Of a stretch of 34,405 nt of DNA, positions 1-8,236 are shown piece after piece. Source of the DNA: Eubacteriales bacterium (lineage in GTDB: Bacteria; Bacillota; Clostridia; Peptostreptococcales; Anaerovoracaceae); contig JAQWBM010000025.1 of the NCBI GenBank assembly GCA_028706405.1, forward strand, positions 1-34,405, read 5' to 3'. Under the pieces are notes generated by a model, which worked only from the letters and a program-made list of their open reading frames with translations, had not been told where the DNA came from and did no database searches. Positions within the stretch are counted from its first letter, which is position 1. Each line of letters begins with the position of its first letter. A program made the translations under genes and the position numbers.

Positions 1-209
1 CGGCAAGGTAGAACGCTCCCACAGGAAAGATAATGAATATTTTTATGCAGTGAAAAAGTTCTACTCATTTAATGATTTCAAGCATCAGCTATACATACAC
101 AATTGGAAGTACAACCGTTTTCCTATGGGACCTCTGGGTTGGAAATCTCCTAAGCAGACTCTCATAGATTTTTTACAGGACGGTGTAACATATGTTTGAC
201 AAACCTACA
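1..209 (+). mobile_element. 3' end of an IS481-like insertion sequence (transposase C-terminus, right end)
   Basis: The frame from base 2 to the TGA at 197-199 encodes 65 residues without a start, so the element enters from outside the window. It begins GKVERSHRKDNEYFY and continues with HNWKYNRFPMGPLGWKSP. The G-K-V-E-R-SH stretch with a downstream N..YN....LG..P pattern is typical of the C-terminal part of the rve integrase catalytic core in IS481-type transposases, where the Glu is the last catalytic acid. After the stop, a sequence ending in CAAACCTACA (to about 209) could be the terminal inverted repeat, which would read TGTAGGTTTG outward. The IS end is inferred, because the left end is not visible. 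It lies downstream of the minus-strand dusB, so the insertion does not break a recognisable gene here. Confidence 0.7.
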
Positions 210-347
210 ATAATCATTATTTATCAAAGGTAAAAAAGAAAGGTTGATATTCACAGCCTTTTGGGCAGAGTATGGCTTCATCCGGCATTGCCAAAGAGTA
301 ACAAAAAAATGAATTCACGAATAACTTTTTTGTCCATCCAGTTTCCT

Positions 348-1304
348 CTATGCTTTTATTTGTGAGATCATCTCTTTAAGGGCTTCAGCTTTGACTATAG
401 TGTTCAATTTTCTTCTGGCTGATGCAGATCCGGGAATGCCCTTAAGGTACCAGCCCGCATGTTTTCGCATCTCTCTTACTGCAACATATTCACCTTTTTC
501 CTTCATCAATAAATCAAAATGCCGCATTATCATTTCAATTTTTTCCTGTATCGACGGGGGCTCCGGTAAAGGACGCCCTTTCCACATGCACAATGCTTCT
601 CTGAATATCCAGGGATTTCCAAGAGCTCCTCTTGCAATCATCACGAAATCACATTCAGTCTCTTCCATCAGTCTGATCGCATCCTTGCCGGAAAAGACAT
701 CGCCATTTCCAATTACGGGAATGGATACTGCTTTTTTAACCTGACGGATTATACTCCAGTCCGCATTTCCGGAATAATACTGTTCCCGTGTTCTCCCGTG
801 AACCCCGATGGCACTGGCGCCTGCAGCTTCTATCACCTTGGCAATCTCAACGGCATTGATATTTTTTGCATCCCAGCCGATTCGAATCTTTGCAGTCACT
901 GGCTTTCCGGCTGAAAAGACTGCAGCTTTCACTATATCTCCCACCAAATTTGGGTCCTTCAACAATGCTGATCCTTCTCCGTTTTTTACTACCTTTGGTA
1001 CAGGACAGCCCATATTGATGTCCAGGATGCAATTTTCTCTGTCAGCAAGTTTTTCCGCCGCATAAGTGATGAAGCTCGGTTCTGATCCAAATATCTGAAA
1101 GGCAACAGGCTTCTCCTCTTCATATATCCTGAGGAGTCTTTCTGTTGCCTTGTCATTGTAATACAGACCTTTGCCACTCACCATCTCCGAATATACCAAG
1201 CTAGCTCCCTGCTCCTTGCATACCCTTCTGAAAGATGAGTCGCTTATACCGGCCAAAGGAGCTAAAAAAAATGGATTGTCCAGCAATACGTTTCCTATCT
1301 TCAT
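348..1304 (-). CDS. dusB: tRNA-dihydrouridine synthase (DusB/NifR3 type)
   Basis: FMN-dependent TIM-barrel enzyme that reduces uridines in the tRNA D-loop. The N-terminal [16 protein letters not shown] segment, the catalytic-Cys motif [18 protein letters not shown] near residue 100, the VHGRTREQ motif and the glycine-rich IGNGDV loop are all in the order expected for the family. The length is about 318 aa, normal for DusB. I prefer the ATG at 1304: it forms an ATGA overlap with the coaX stop and has AAGGA nine bases upstream, while the TTG at 1310 sits only three bases from that site. It is co-transcribed behind coaX, which implies translational coupling. In B. subtilis dusB also lies a few genes downstream of ftsH and coaX. 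No strong terminator is visible after the stop, only an AT-rich stretch towards the IS remnant. Confidence 0.95.
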   Translation of the reverse strand: MKIGNVLLDNPFFLAPLAGISDSSFRRVCKEQGASLVYSEMVSGKGLYYNDKATERLLRIYEEEKPVAFQIFGSEPSFITYAAEKLADRENCILDINMGCPVPKVVKNGEGSALLKDPNLVGDIVKAAVFSAGKPVTAKIRIGWDAKNINAVEIAKVIEAAGASAIGVHGRTREQYYSGNADWSIIRQVKKAVSIPVIGNGDVFSGKDAIRLMEETECDFVMIARGALGNPWIFREALCMWKGRPLPEPPSIQEKIEMIMRHFDLLMKEKGEYVAVREMRKHAGWYLKGIPGSASARRKLNTIVKAEALKEMISQIKA

Positions 1305-2095
1305 TTCCAACGATCCTTATTTTTGCTATATATAATTTCCAACCCCTCCAAAGTGAGCAGCCTGTCCACATAGTCGATACTATCAATCCCGCTATTGATC
1401 AGGTTTGAAAGCCCCCCTGTTGCCACCACTATTGGCTCCTTCCCCGTTGATGAATATTCTTTTAATTCTTTCTTCATTTTTTTTACAATAAAATCGACCA
1501 TTCCCATATGACCGTAGACGAGACCGGACTGCATGCTTTCTATAGTGTTTCTGCATATAACTCTTCCGGGTTTTTCCAGCTCTACCTTTGGCAGTTTGGA
1601 TGTCTTTTCAAATAGTGCATCCGATGCAATCTTGATCCCCGGCGCAATGGTTCCTCCCAGGTATTCGGAATTTTCCGTTACTGCGCAGAAGGTTGTGGCG
1701 GTTCCAAAATCCACCAATACCAAGGGACCGCCATACTTAGCGTATGCGGCAACTGCATTTACTATTCTATCCGCCCCAACCTGCTTTGGATTGTCATACT
1801 TTATTATTATACCCGTTTTGATTCCTGGGCCTATGACAATCGCCCGCCTGTTAAAGTACTTTCTTGACAGGTGCTGTAAAGTGTACAGTACAGAAGGAAC
1901 TACCGTTGAAACAATTACATCTTCTATCTCGTTGATGTTCAGGTTCTCGTAGGTAAAAAGTTGATTAATGAGCATACCATATTCATCAGCACTTTTATTA
2001 GTATCAGTTTCCAATCTCCAGTTTTGAATCAGATTGCTATCCCGAAAGACGCCTAAAACTATGTTTGTATTTCCCACATCGAAAGCTAATAACAT
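1301..2095 (-). CDS. coaX: Type III pantothenate kinase
   Basis: Catalyses the first step of coenzyme A synthesis, ATP-dependent phosphorylation of pantothenate. CoaX belongs to the ASKHA superfamily. The N-terminal phosphate-binding motif [16 protein letters not shown], the [12 protein letters not shown] motif near residue 105, the second phosphate loop [10 protein letters not shown] and the [15 protein letters not shown] segment are all present. At 264 aa it has normal length. The ATG at 2095 is preceded by AAGGGAG at good spacing. The gene overlaps dusB by four bases. The upstream 278-base spacer carries a degenerate dispersed repeat and a terminator that separates it from the carboxyltransferase operon. 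Unlike the type I and II enzymes, type III kinases are not feedback-inhibited by CoA (family knowledge). Confidence 0.96.
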   Translation of the reverse strand: MLLAFDVGNTNIVLGVFRDSNLIQNWRLETDTNKSADEYGMLINQLFTYENLNINEIEDVIVSTVVPSVLYTLQHLSRKYFNRRAIVIGPGIKTGIIIKYDNPKQVGADRIVNAVAAYAKYGGPLVLVDFGTATTFCAVTENSEYLGGTIAPGIKIASDALFEKTSKLPKVELEKPGRVICRNTIESMQSGLVYGHMGMVDFIVKKMKKELKEYSSTGKEPIVVATGGLSNLINSGIDSIDYVDRLLTLEGLEIIYSKNKDRWK

Positions 2096-2118
2096 ATCTG
2101 TTCTCCCTTCAAATATTC

Positions 2119-2192
2119 AGCAGTGGAAATCTACAAATCAAAAATTTGTGATTTCTTTGCATAAGTTCGACAACAATTTGCTTTGCAATGGT
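2119..2192. repeat. Dispersed intergenic repeat, diverged copy C
   Basis: Two blocks are shared in the same order with the copy near 32733-32823. The first is AGCAGTGGAAATCTACAAA at 2119-2137. The second is TTCG-N5-AATTTG-N5-CAA at 2166-2188, whose right arm has decayed. The spacer between coaX and the terminator holds nothing else I recognise. Confidence 0.5.
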
Positions 2193-2291
2193 ATTATTTA
2201 TCCCTCATACCCCTAAAATACCCCAAAAATGTGTAAATTAAAAATTTAACTAATATAGTATAATTCAAACCTTGGATTTTTACAACATAAA

Positions 2292-2329
2292 AATAAAACA
2301 CTGGGCTGATAGCTGCCGAGTGTTTTATT
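2292..2329. terminator. Intrinsic (bidirectional) terminator after the carboxyltransferase operon
   Basis: An 11-bp AATAAAACACT/AGTGTTTTATT stem continues as a GGC/GCC helix past one G-G mismatch. On the minus strand the stem is followed by a T-rich run (TTTTATTTTTATG). It lies about 45 bases past the stop of the biotin carrier gene and can also work on the plus strand. Confidence 0.75.
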
Positions 2330-2373
2330 GTTTCATAATTACCTGATGTTTAATGAATATATTGCATAAGACT

Positions 2374-2778
2374 TTATTTAATAGAGAGCAATACATCCCC
2401 TGAATTAACTGAACTACCCTCACTTACCTGAATTGTATCGATAATTCCTGCATTTGGAGCAGTTATATCAGTTTCCATTTTCATGGATTCAAGGATAATT
2501 AATGACTGCCCCTCGTATACGTCTTCTCCGGGGCTTACAATGATCTTAAGAATATTTCCAGGCATGGTACTTTTCACAACTACTGCATCTGTCGATATCG
2601 TTTCTGTTGCTTTTGCTTTAGGTATAGGTGCAGGCGCAGATGCTGCCGGTGCCGTATTTGCCGCAGGGGCTTCCACGGGTGCTGCCGCCGCGGAGGCGGA
2701 AGCCGCAACTCTTACTTCTTCAACTTCTACTTCGTAAACAGTACCGTTAACAGTTATGTTATATTTAATAATAATCAA
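2374..2778 (-). CDS. Biotin carboxyl carrier subunit of an acyl-CoA decarboxylase/carboxylase
   Basis: Carries biotin on a lysine and shuttles CO2 between half-reactions of a biotin-dependent enzyme such as methylmalonyl-CoA or glutaconyl-CoA decarboxylase, or an acyl-CoA carboxylase. An N-terminal strand segment (KYNITVNGTVYEVEVEEV) is followed by a flexible Ala/Pro-rich linker (about residues 25-55) and a biotinyl domain with the ESMKMET motif; the modified Lys is residue 100 counted from the TTG. Length is about 131-134 aa. There is no ATG start. AAAGGAG (2785-2779) abuts a TTG at 2778, with no usable spacing. The ATT at 2769 sits nine bases downstream, where homologues usually start with M-K-Y-N-I. 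An in-frame TAG at 2808 rules out a longer reading frame. BirA, encoded at 17719, is the likely modifying enzyme. Confidence 0.9.
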   Translation of the reverse strand: MIIIKYNITVNGTVYEVEVEEVRVAASASAAAAPVEAPAANTAPAASAPAPIPKAKATETISTDAVVVKSTMPGNILKIIVSPGEDVYEGQSLIILESMKMETDITAPNAGIIDTIQVSEGSSVNSGDVLLSIK

Positions 2779-2792
2779 CTCCTTTAATAAAA

Positions 2793-3002
2793 TTAAAACC
2801 GTCTGCTATCTATACATTCCATCAAGCCGGCATTACTCCAAGCCAACTTTTCTCCTGAAACCCTGCTGATTTTTCTGATTATCAATCCGCCTGGGTTCGC
2901 AGAAGCATGACCCAATATTGCTTCGATAGCAGCAACGATCACAGCTATTATCTCTGTATTGATTTCCTCGTCTGCCAGTGCAGAAATTCTAATATTAAAC
3001 AT
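2793..3002 (-). CDS. Small carboxyltransferase-operon subunit, OadG/MmdD-like C-terminal domain
   Basis: A 69-residue protein between the carboxyltransferase and the biotin carrier. The acidic start followed by EIIAVIVAAIEAILG and the ending RKISRVSGEKLAWSNAGLMECIDSR resemble the soluble C-terminal part of the gamma/delta subunits of sodium-pumping decarboxylases, which show a similar (I/V)AVI.AAI and a W...G...(I/M)..R tail. There is no separate N-terminal membrane helix, so it is shorter than classical OadG. Such subunits help assemble the complex (family knowledge). I prefer the ATG at 3002, which has a GGGTG site seven bases upstream, over the GTG at 3011. The family assignment rests on motif memory. 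Confidence 0.65.
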   Translation of the reverse strand: MFNIRISALADEEINTEIIAVIVAAIEAILGHASANPGGLIIRKISRVSGEKLAWSNAGLMECIDSRRF

Positions 3003-3086
3003 TTTATTCACCCGTTACGTTTTGCATAAACGCAAACATCCCACTCCCTTCTATTTATAATTCCCTTTAAACGTTATTCCGAAATT

Positions 3087-4628
3087 TTACAGCGGAATAT
3101 TTCCATGCTTCTTGGCAGGCAGTGACTGTCTCTTTGATGCCAGCATATCGAGAGCGCTGCTGATTCGCTGCCTCGATGTTGCAGGCTCTATCACGTCGTC
3201 TACATAACCCATTTCTGCAGCTCTATAAGGATTATTGAACTTATCTTCATACTCAGCAACCATTTCCCGTCTCTTTTCTGTCGGATTATCCGCTTCCATA
3301 ATTTCATTTTTAAATACGATATTGGCCGCGCCTTCCGCACCCATTACCGCAATTTGCGCACTTGGCCATGCAATAACAATATCTGCTCCAAGCTCTTTAT
3401 TGCACATTCCTATGTATGCTCCGCCATATGCTTTTCTTAAGATCATAGTGACCTTCGGAACAGTTGCTTCGCAATAAGCATAGAGCATCTTTGCCCCGTG
3501 CCTGATGATACCGCCATATTCCTGTTCGGTTCCCGGAAGAAAGCCCGGCACATCGACTAAAGTCAAAAGCGGAATATTAAATGCATCACATCTTCTGATA
3601 AATCTTGCCGCTTTGTCAGAGGCATCTATATCAAGACACCCCGCCGAAACCATTGGCTGATTTGCAATCACTCCTACAGTTTGTCCATTGATTCTAATGA
3701 AACAGGTTATGATATTTTTCGCATAGTGCCGCATAACATCAAAAAATGAGCCATTATCCGCAATCTTTGCTATGATTTCATACATATCATATGGTCTGTT
3801 TGGATTGTCTGGAAGAATTTCGTTGAATTCAGGGATCAATCTGTTAACATCATCACCAGTACAATACAATGGAGCTGTTTCCAAATTATTTGAAGGCAGA
3901 TAGCTTAATAACTCTCTCACCTCAGCAAGTGTCTCCTTATCATCTCCGCCCATGAAGTGGGCAACACCACTTATGCTGTTATGAGTCTTCGCTCCTCCTA
4001 ATTCTTCTGCCGATACATCTTCTCCCACTACAGCCTTGATTACCTGTGGTCCGGTTATAAACATTTGACTGGTCTTATCAACCATGAAGATAAAATCCGT
4101 AATCGCAGGAGAGTAAACGGCTCCGCCGGCGCATGGGCCCATAATAACAGAAATCTGCGGGATAACTCCTGATGAAATCGTATTATTGTAGAAGATTTTT
4201 CCGAATCCTGAAAGTGAATTGACGCCTTCCTGGATCCTGGCTCCGCCAGAGTCGTTTAAGCCAACGATGGGGGCTCCCATCTTTAATGCCATGTTCTGAA
4301 CCTTTACAATTTTTTCTGCATGATATTCCCCCAAGGATCCGCCAAACACTGTAAAATCCTGAGCAAAGGCAAATACCACTCTGCCGTCTACGGTTCCATA
4401 CCCTGTAACAACCCCGTCCCCTGGTGCCTTTTTATCCGCCATATCAAAATTGTTACATCTGTGTGAAACGAATACGTCAATTTCTACGAAGCTGCCCTCG
4501 TCAAACAGAAGATCCAGTCTTTCCCTCGCTGTAAGCTTTCCTTGAGCATGCTGAGCATCGATTCTTTTCTGTCCTCCGCCGAAAGCGATTGCCGCTTTTT
4601 GTATGCGAAGATCTTCAAGCTTGTTCAT
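3087..4628 (-). CDS. mmdA: Acyl-CoA carboxyltransferase alpha subunit (methylmalonyl-CoA decarboxylase / propionyl-CoA carboxylase type)
   Basis: Transfers a carboxyl group between an acyl-CoA and carboxybiotin. It has two crotonase-fold halves: an N-terminal half with [31 protein letters not shown] and [17 protein letters not shown], and a C-terminal half with [31 protein letters not shown] and [17 protein letters not shown]. The 513-aa length and the KKHGNIPL ending match MmdA/PccB proteins exactly in style. It starts at the ATG at 4628 just after ftsH (15-base gap) and is followed by the small subunit and the biotin carrier. No membrane beta subunit (sodium pump) and no biotin carboxylase lies beside it, so the sequence does not say whether the complex is a decarboxylase or a carboxylase. 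The substrate (methylmalonyl-CoA is most likely) is inferred. Confidence 0.9.
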   Translation of the reverse strand: MNKLEDLRIQKAAIAFGGGQKRIDAQHAQGKLTARERLDLLFDEGSFVEIDVFVSHRCNNFDMADKKAPGDGVVTGYGTVDGRVVFAFAQDFTVFGGSLGEYHAEKIVKVQNMALKMGAPIVGLNDSGGARIQEGVNSLSGFGKIFYNNTISSGVIPQISVIMGPCAGGAVYSPAITDFIFMVDKTSQMFITGPQVIKAVVGEDVSAEELGGAKTHNSISGVAHFMGGDDKETLAEVRELLSYLPSNNLETAPLYCTGDDVNRLIPEFNEILPDNPNRPYDMYEIIAKIADNGSFFDVMRHYAKNIITCFIRINGQTVGVIANQPMVSAGCLDIDASDKAARFIRRCDAFNIPLLTLVDVPGFLPGTEQEYGGIIRHGAKMLYAYCEATVPKVTMILRKAYGGAYIGMCNKELGADIVIAWPSAQIAVMGAEGAANIVFKNEIMEADNPTEKRREMVAEYEDKFNNPYRAAEMGYVDDVIEPATSRQRISSALDMLASKRQSLPAKKHGNIPL

Positions 4629-4643
4629 ATATCTTTCCTCCTG

Positions 4644-6629
4644 TTATTTGTTTGCATTTGTATTTGCTTCCGCACCTTCCTCCGCACCCTGTTCATCAGA
4701 TGATTCTTCGTCATCGTCTTCCAGTTCCTGCACAATCTGCACGGCCTCCAGTTCGTTGGCCTTCTGAATCGTTTGTTCCATATTGTGAACCTCTTCTATC
4801 AGCTGTTCCGCGGTCGTCTCACCTGTGAATAATGTTTCAAACTGCTCTCCGTCAAGGGTCTCAATTTCCAGCAATACCTCAGCAATAGTATGAAGTTTGC
4901 CAATATTCTCTGTGAGCAGCTTTTCCGCAGTCGCAAAAGCATCTTCAACAATGGTTCTGATTTCTTCATCAATTTCTGATGCCATTTCTTCAGAGTAATT
5001 CTTCCTCGTAGAGAAATCTTTACCCAGGAAGACTTCATCGGATGAGCTATAGTTCACTGGACCAAGACGGTCACTAAATCCGTATTTTGTAACCATATCT
5101 CTTGCTATTTCCGTAGCTCTTTCTATATCATTGCTTGCTCCGGTGCTGATATCATTCAGTGTAAGCTTTTCAGCAACTCTGCCGCCAAGAAGATGAATGA
5201 TCTGCTCTGTCATTTGGGTTTTTGTCACATAATACTTGTCTTCTTTAGGCAGGATCATTGTAAATCCGCCTGCTCTTCCTCTGGGTATTATGGTAATCTG
5301 GTGGACAGGATCCGTGTTGGGCATCATCCTGGCAACCAGTGCATGACCAGCTTCATGATAAGCAGTAAGCCTTCTTGCTGACTCGCTGATTACTCTGCTC
5401 TTTTTTTCCGGACCTGCAATTACCTTGGTGATTGCTTCCTCAATTTCATCCATACGGATTTTTTTGCCATTTCTTCGTGCTGTCAGCAGCGCTGCCTCAT
5501 TCAACATGTTCTCAATGTCCGCAGGCGTGAATCCTGGTGTTCTTCTGGCTAATACCTTCGGTTCTACCGCATCATCGAGCGGTTTGTTTCTGGAATGTAC
5601 TTTGAAAATCTCTTCCCTGCCTTTGATGTCAGGAATACCAATTACTACTTGTCTGTCAAACCTGCCTGGCCGCAGTAATGCAGGATCTAATATGTCCGGC
5701 CGGTTTGTGGCAGCCAGTATAATGATTCCTGTGTTTTCACCGAATCCATCCATCTCAACGAGCAGCTGGTTTAATGTCTGTTCTCTTTCGTCATGGCCTC
5801 CGCCCAATCCGGCGCCTCTTTTTCTTCCTACGGCATCTATTTCATCTATGAAAATGATACATGGTGCGCTCTTCTTGGCCTGTTCAAATAAATCCCTTAC
5901 TCTGGATGCTCCGACACCTACAAACATTTCTACGAAATCCGAGCCACTGATGCTGAAAAACGGCACCCCCGCTTCTCCTGCTGTAGCCTTGGAAATATAA
6001 GTTTTTCCTGTGCCTGGCGGTCCAACTAAAAGTATACCCTTTGGTATTCTGGCACCAAGGTTTTTATATTTTTTCGGATTTTTCAGGAAATCCACTATTT
6101 CCTGAAGCTCTTCTTTTTCTTCATCCAAACCTGCAACATCATTAAAGGTGACCTTCTTCAAATCCTCTTCTTTGTGCAGCTTTGCCCTATTTTTCCCGAA
6201 AGACATGACCTTGCCTCCGCCTCCCTGGCCCTGGTTCATAAATACAAACCAGAATACAAGCAAAATCAATACCATTATTATGGTAGGCAAGAGTGTAACT
6301 ATCAATGGTGTTGTTTTGGGTTCTTCACTATTGACTGTAATTTTCCCTTCTTCTATTTGCGGGAAGATATATTGTTCGGTCAATAAGCTGATATCCAGGA
6401 TCGAGGGGGCATATGCTACAATCATGTTGCCGTTTTTCAGTTTCCCTGTCATTGTTCGGTCAACTATGGTAAGCTCATCAACTCTTTCATTTTTTAACTG
6501 GATAGCAAAATCGGAAAAATCAACTTCTTTTATCTCTGTCTTCGGTGTTCCTTGATAAAACCAAGCCATCAATAGAACAAGTCCAAAGATCAAAATATAT
6601 ATTCCTAAGTTTTTAAAAACCCTATTCAA
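4644..6629 (-). CDS. ftsH: ATP-dependent zinc metalloprotease FtsH
   Basis: Membrane-anchored AAA+ protease that degrades misfolded membrane proteins and short-lived regulators. Two transmembrane helices (about residues 9-26 and 108-130) flank an extracytoplasmic domain. The AAA domain has Walker A GPPGTGKT, Walker [17 protein letters not shown], the pore motif [11 protein letters not shown] and the SRH region [21 protein letters not shown]. The protease domain has the zinc motif HEAGH. Residues just after Walker A read [11 protein letters not shown] rather than the common LLAKAVAGEAG, a mild variation. The C-terminus is a long acidic tail ([11 protein letters not shown]). The start is a TTG at 6629, with AAAGGGG about 12 bases upstream. 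In many Bacillota hpt lies between tilS and ftsH; here the 111-base gap has none. Confidence 0.97.
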   Translation of the reverse strand: MNRVFKNLGIYILIFGLVLLMAWFYQGTPKTEIKEVDFSDFAIQLKNERVDELTIVDRTMTGKLKNGNMIVAYAPSILDISLLTEQYIFPQIEEGKITVNSEEPKTTPLIVTLLPTIIMVLILLVFWFVFMNQGQGGGGKVMSFGKNRAKLHKEEDLKKVTFNDVAGLDEEKEELQEIVDFLKNPKKYKNLGARIPKGILLVGPPGTGKTYISKATAGEAGVPFFSISGSDFVEMFVGVGASRVRDLFEQAKKSAPCIIFIDEIDAVGRKRGAGLGGGHDEREQTLNQLLVEMDGFGENTGIIILAATNRPDILDPALLRPGRFDRQVVIGIPDIKGREEIFKVHSRNKPLDDAVEPKVLARRTPGFTPADIENMLNEAALLTARRNGKKIRMDEIEEAITKVIAGPEKKSRVISESARRLTAYHEAGHALVARMMPNTDPVHQITIIPRGRAGGFTMILPKEDKYYVTKTQMTEQIIHLLGGRVAEKLTLNDISTGASNDIERATEIARDMVTKYGFSDRLGPVNYSSSDEVFLGKDFSTRKNYSEEMASEIDEEIRTIVEDAFATAEKLLTENIGKLHTIAEVLLEIETLDGEQFETLFTGETTAEQLIEEVHNMEQTIQKANELEAVQIVQELEDDDEESSDEQGAEEGAEANTNANK

Positions 6630-6681
6630 TGTATTATTGTTCCCCTTTCCGGATTCGGACTTGGCTTAATTTCGCCATTAA

Positions 6682-6712
6682 TTCGCCGTCAATTTGTTAC
6701 GCAAATTGAGCG
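6682..6712. repeat. Dispersed hairpin repeat, copy A
   Basis: The pattern TTCG-N5-AATTTG-N5-CAAATTGAGCG has the same 31-base length as the copy at 32793-32823. CAATTTG/CAAATTG form a 7-bp stem with a 5-base loop. It lies in the leader region between tilS and ftsH. Confidence 0.6.
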
Positions 6713-6740
6713 TACCAGTAAATTGCACTTAAAAAGCGTA

Positions 6741-8204
6741 TCATATCTTCGGTAAATATTCAAGCACAATGATTTGCTCTGTATCCTTCTCAATCTTATA
6801 GTTTTCACTGATTCTGAAACCAAGTACCCAGATGACTTCTGATCCTAGGCATAAAAGAGGAATTCGGTCTCTTTCCTCTTTGGCAAATTTCTCATCCACG
6901 AAAAAATCCTGAATTTTTTTTCTGCCTTTCATGCCTAAAGGTCTAATATAATCTCCGCGTCTTCTTGTTCGGATAACCGGATTGCTTTTACCAGACACGA
7001 TTTTATCAAGGTTTAAAAAACAGACGTTGTTTTTGCTGCCGGTACTAATGTTTTCAATGAACCCCGGAAGACCTTTCCTACTTGATTTTTTTACCCGAAT
7101 TTTCGCATTTAATTCAAAAAGTTCAATAATCTTAGTAATTTCAGTAATATTATCACATTTTATTTCATATTCAAAGTCTAATTTTTTATTTTGAATTTTT
7201 TTGAAAAATTCCGCCATTCCGTATGAGATCTCTATAACGTATTCACCGGTAAAATTCGATACTGATGATGTCCTGCCTTCCGCAATCAGCTTATCCGCCT
7301 GTTGCAAATGCGCCGCAGTTATGTCCTTCGTCAGTCCTATGCATTCAAAAATTTTCATTATAACCCTGTGTCGTATTGCCGGATGCTCCTCATTTAGAAT
7401 CCTAAGAGGAATACATATTCTATCGTGTTTATTAACTGTCACATGCTGCCGCATGACTTCATCTACCTTCTTATAAAGACAGTCCTTGTCTTCTCTTGCT
7501 ATCTTTGAAAGGCGGTTAATAGAAGCAACAATATTTGTATTGAAGTTATCTCTGAGATAAGGGATCAGTTCAAGCCGAATTTTATTCCGCGTATATATCG
7601 GTTCCAGGTTTGTGAGATCGATCCTTGGTTCCAGACTATGCATATTGCAGTATTCTTCGATTTCCTCTCTGCTAACATCAAGAAGCGGCCGAATGATGAC
7701 TGCGCTTTCTTTTTCTTTACGGCTATACTCGATCCCGCCAATCCCATCGATCCCTGTTCCCCTTATTATCCTCATAAGTATAGTTTCCGCTTGATCGTTC
7801 ATGTTCTGGGCGACAGCGATTTTAACAGGATGACCTTTACATGCGGTGATTCTTTCCGCAACCTCATAAAAGGATTGGTATCGTACCTGCCTGCCTGCTT
7901 CTTCGCCGGAAATCCCCGCTTCTTTAGCAATACGATTCACATCAAAAGAAAAGGTATTGCATGGTACATTGTATTCCGTGCAAAGCGCTTCAACGTATTG
8001 CTGATCTTCGTCAGCAGCACCCTGCCGCAGACCGTGGTTTATATGAACTGCATGAAGTTCAATGCCCAACTCCTCTTTAAGGTTATATAGCACATGAAAA
8101 AGGCACACCGAATCAGGACCTCCTGAAAGACCAATTACGATGTGCTCTCCTTGAGCAATCAAGTCGTTCTCTATAATTGTTTTTTTCACTTTATCTTTAA
8201 TCAT
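6741..8204 (-). CDS. tilS: tRNA(Ile)-lysidine synthetase
   Basis: Ligates lysine to C34 of the minor isoleucine tRNA so that it reads AUA. It has the N-terminal PP-loop SGGPDS near residue 30, the HAVHINHGLR motif, AVAQNMNDQAETILMRIIRGTG and, near the C-terminus, RTRRRGDYIRPLGMKGRKKIQDFF of the TilS C-terminal domain. From the ATG at 8204 the protein is 487 aa, normal for the long Bacillus-type form. I chose this start because family members begin shortly before the PP-loop with a (M)I.DKVKKTI-like helix. The longer frame starts with a TTG at 8240 overlapping the spoIIE stop. No good Shine-Dalgarno site precedes either start, and TATAAT lies eight bases before the ATG, so a near-leaderless transcript is possible. 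Confidence 0.95.
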   Translation of the reverse strand: MIKDKVKKTIIENDLIAQGEHIVIGLSGGPDSVCLFHVLYNLKEELGIELHAVHINHGLRQGAADEDQQYVEALCTEYNVPCNTFSFDVNRIAKEAGISGEEAGRQVRYQSFYEVAERITACKGHPVKIAVAQNMNDQAETILMRIIRGTGIDGIGGIEYSRKEKESAVIIRPLLDVSREEIEEYCNMHSLEPRIDLTNLEPIYTRNKIRLELIPYLRDNFNTNIVASINRLSKIAREDKDCLYKKVDEVMRQHVTVNKHDRICIPLRILNEEHPAIRHRVIMKIFECIGLTKDITAAHLQQADKLIAEGRTSSVSNFTGEYVIEISYGMAEFFKKIQNKKLDFEYEIKCDNITEITKIIELFELNAKIRVKKSSRKGLPGFIENISTGSKNNVCFLNLDKIVSGKSNPVIRTRRRGDYIRPLGMKGRKKIQDFFVDEKFAKEERDRIPLLCLGSEVIWVLGFRISENYKIEKDTEQIIVLEYLPKI

Positions 8205-8236
8205 GCATGGATTATACCATATAGTTTGTGTTTGGT

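Noticed and set aside
2166..2173. TTCGACAA, a perfect Spo0A-box-like octamer upstream of coaX
   Set aside because: It is part of a dispersed repeat (TTCG-N5-AATTTG), and a 7-base core is expected several times by chance in 34 kb. coaX is not a sporulation gene.
5425..6000. Plus-strand 191-codon frame inside ftsH
   Set aside because: Antisense shadow of the conserved AAA domain; no ribosome site or family features.
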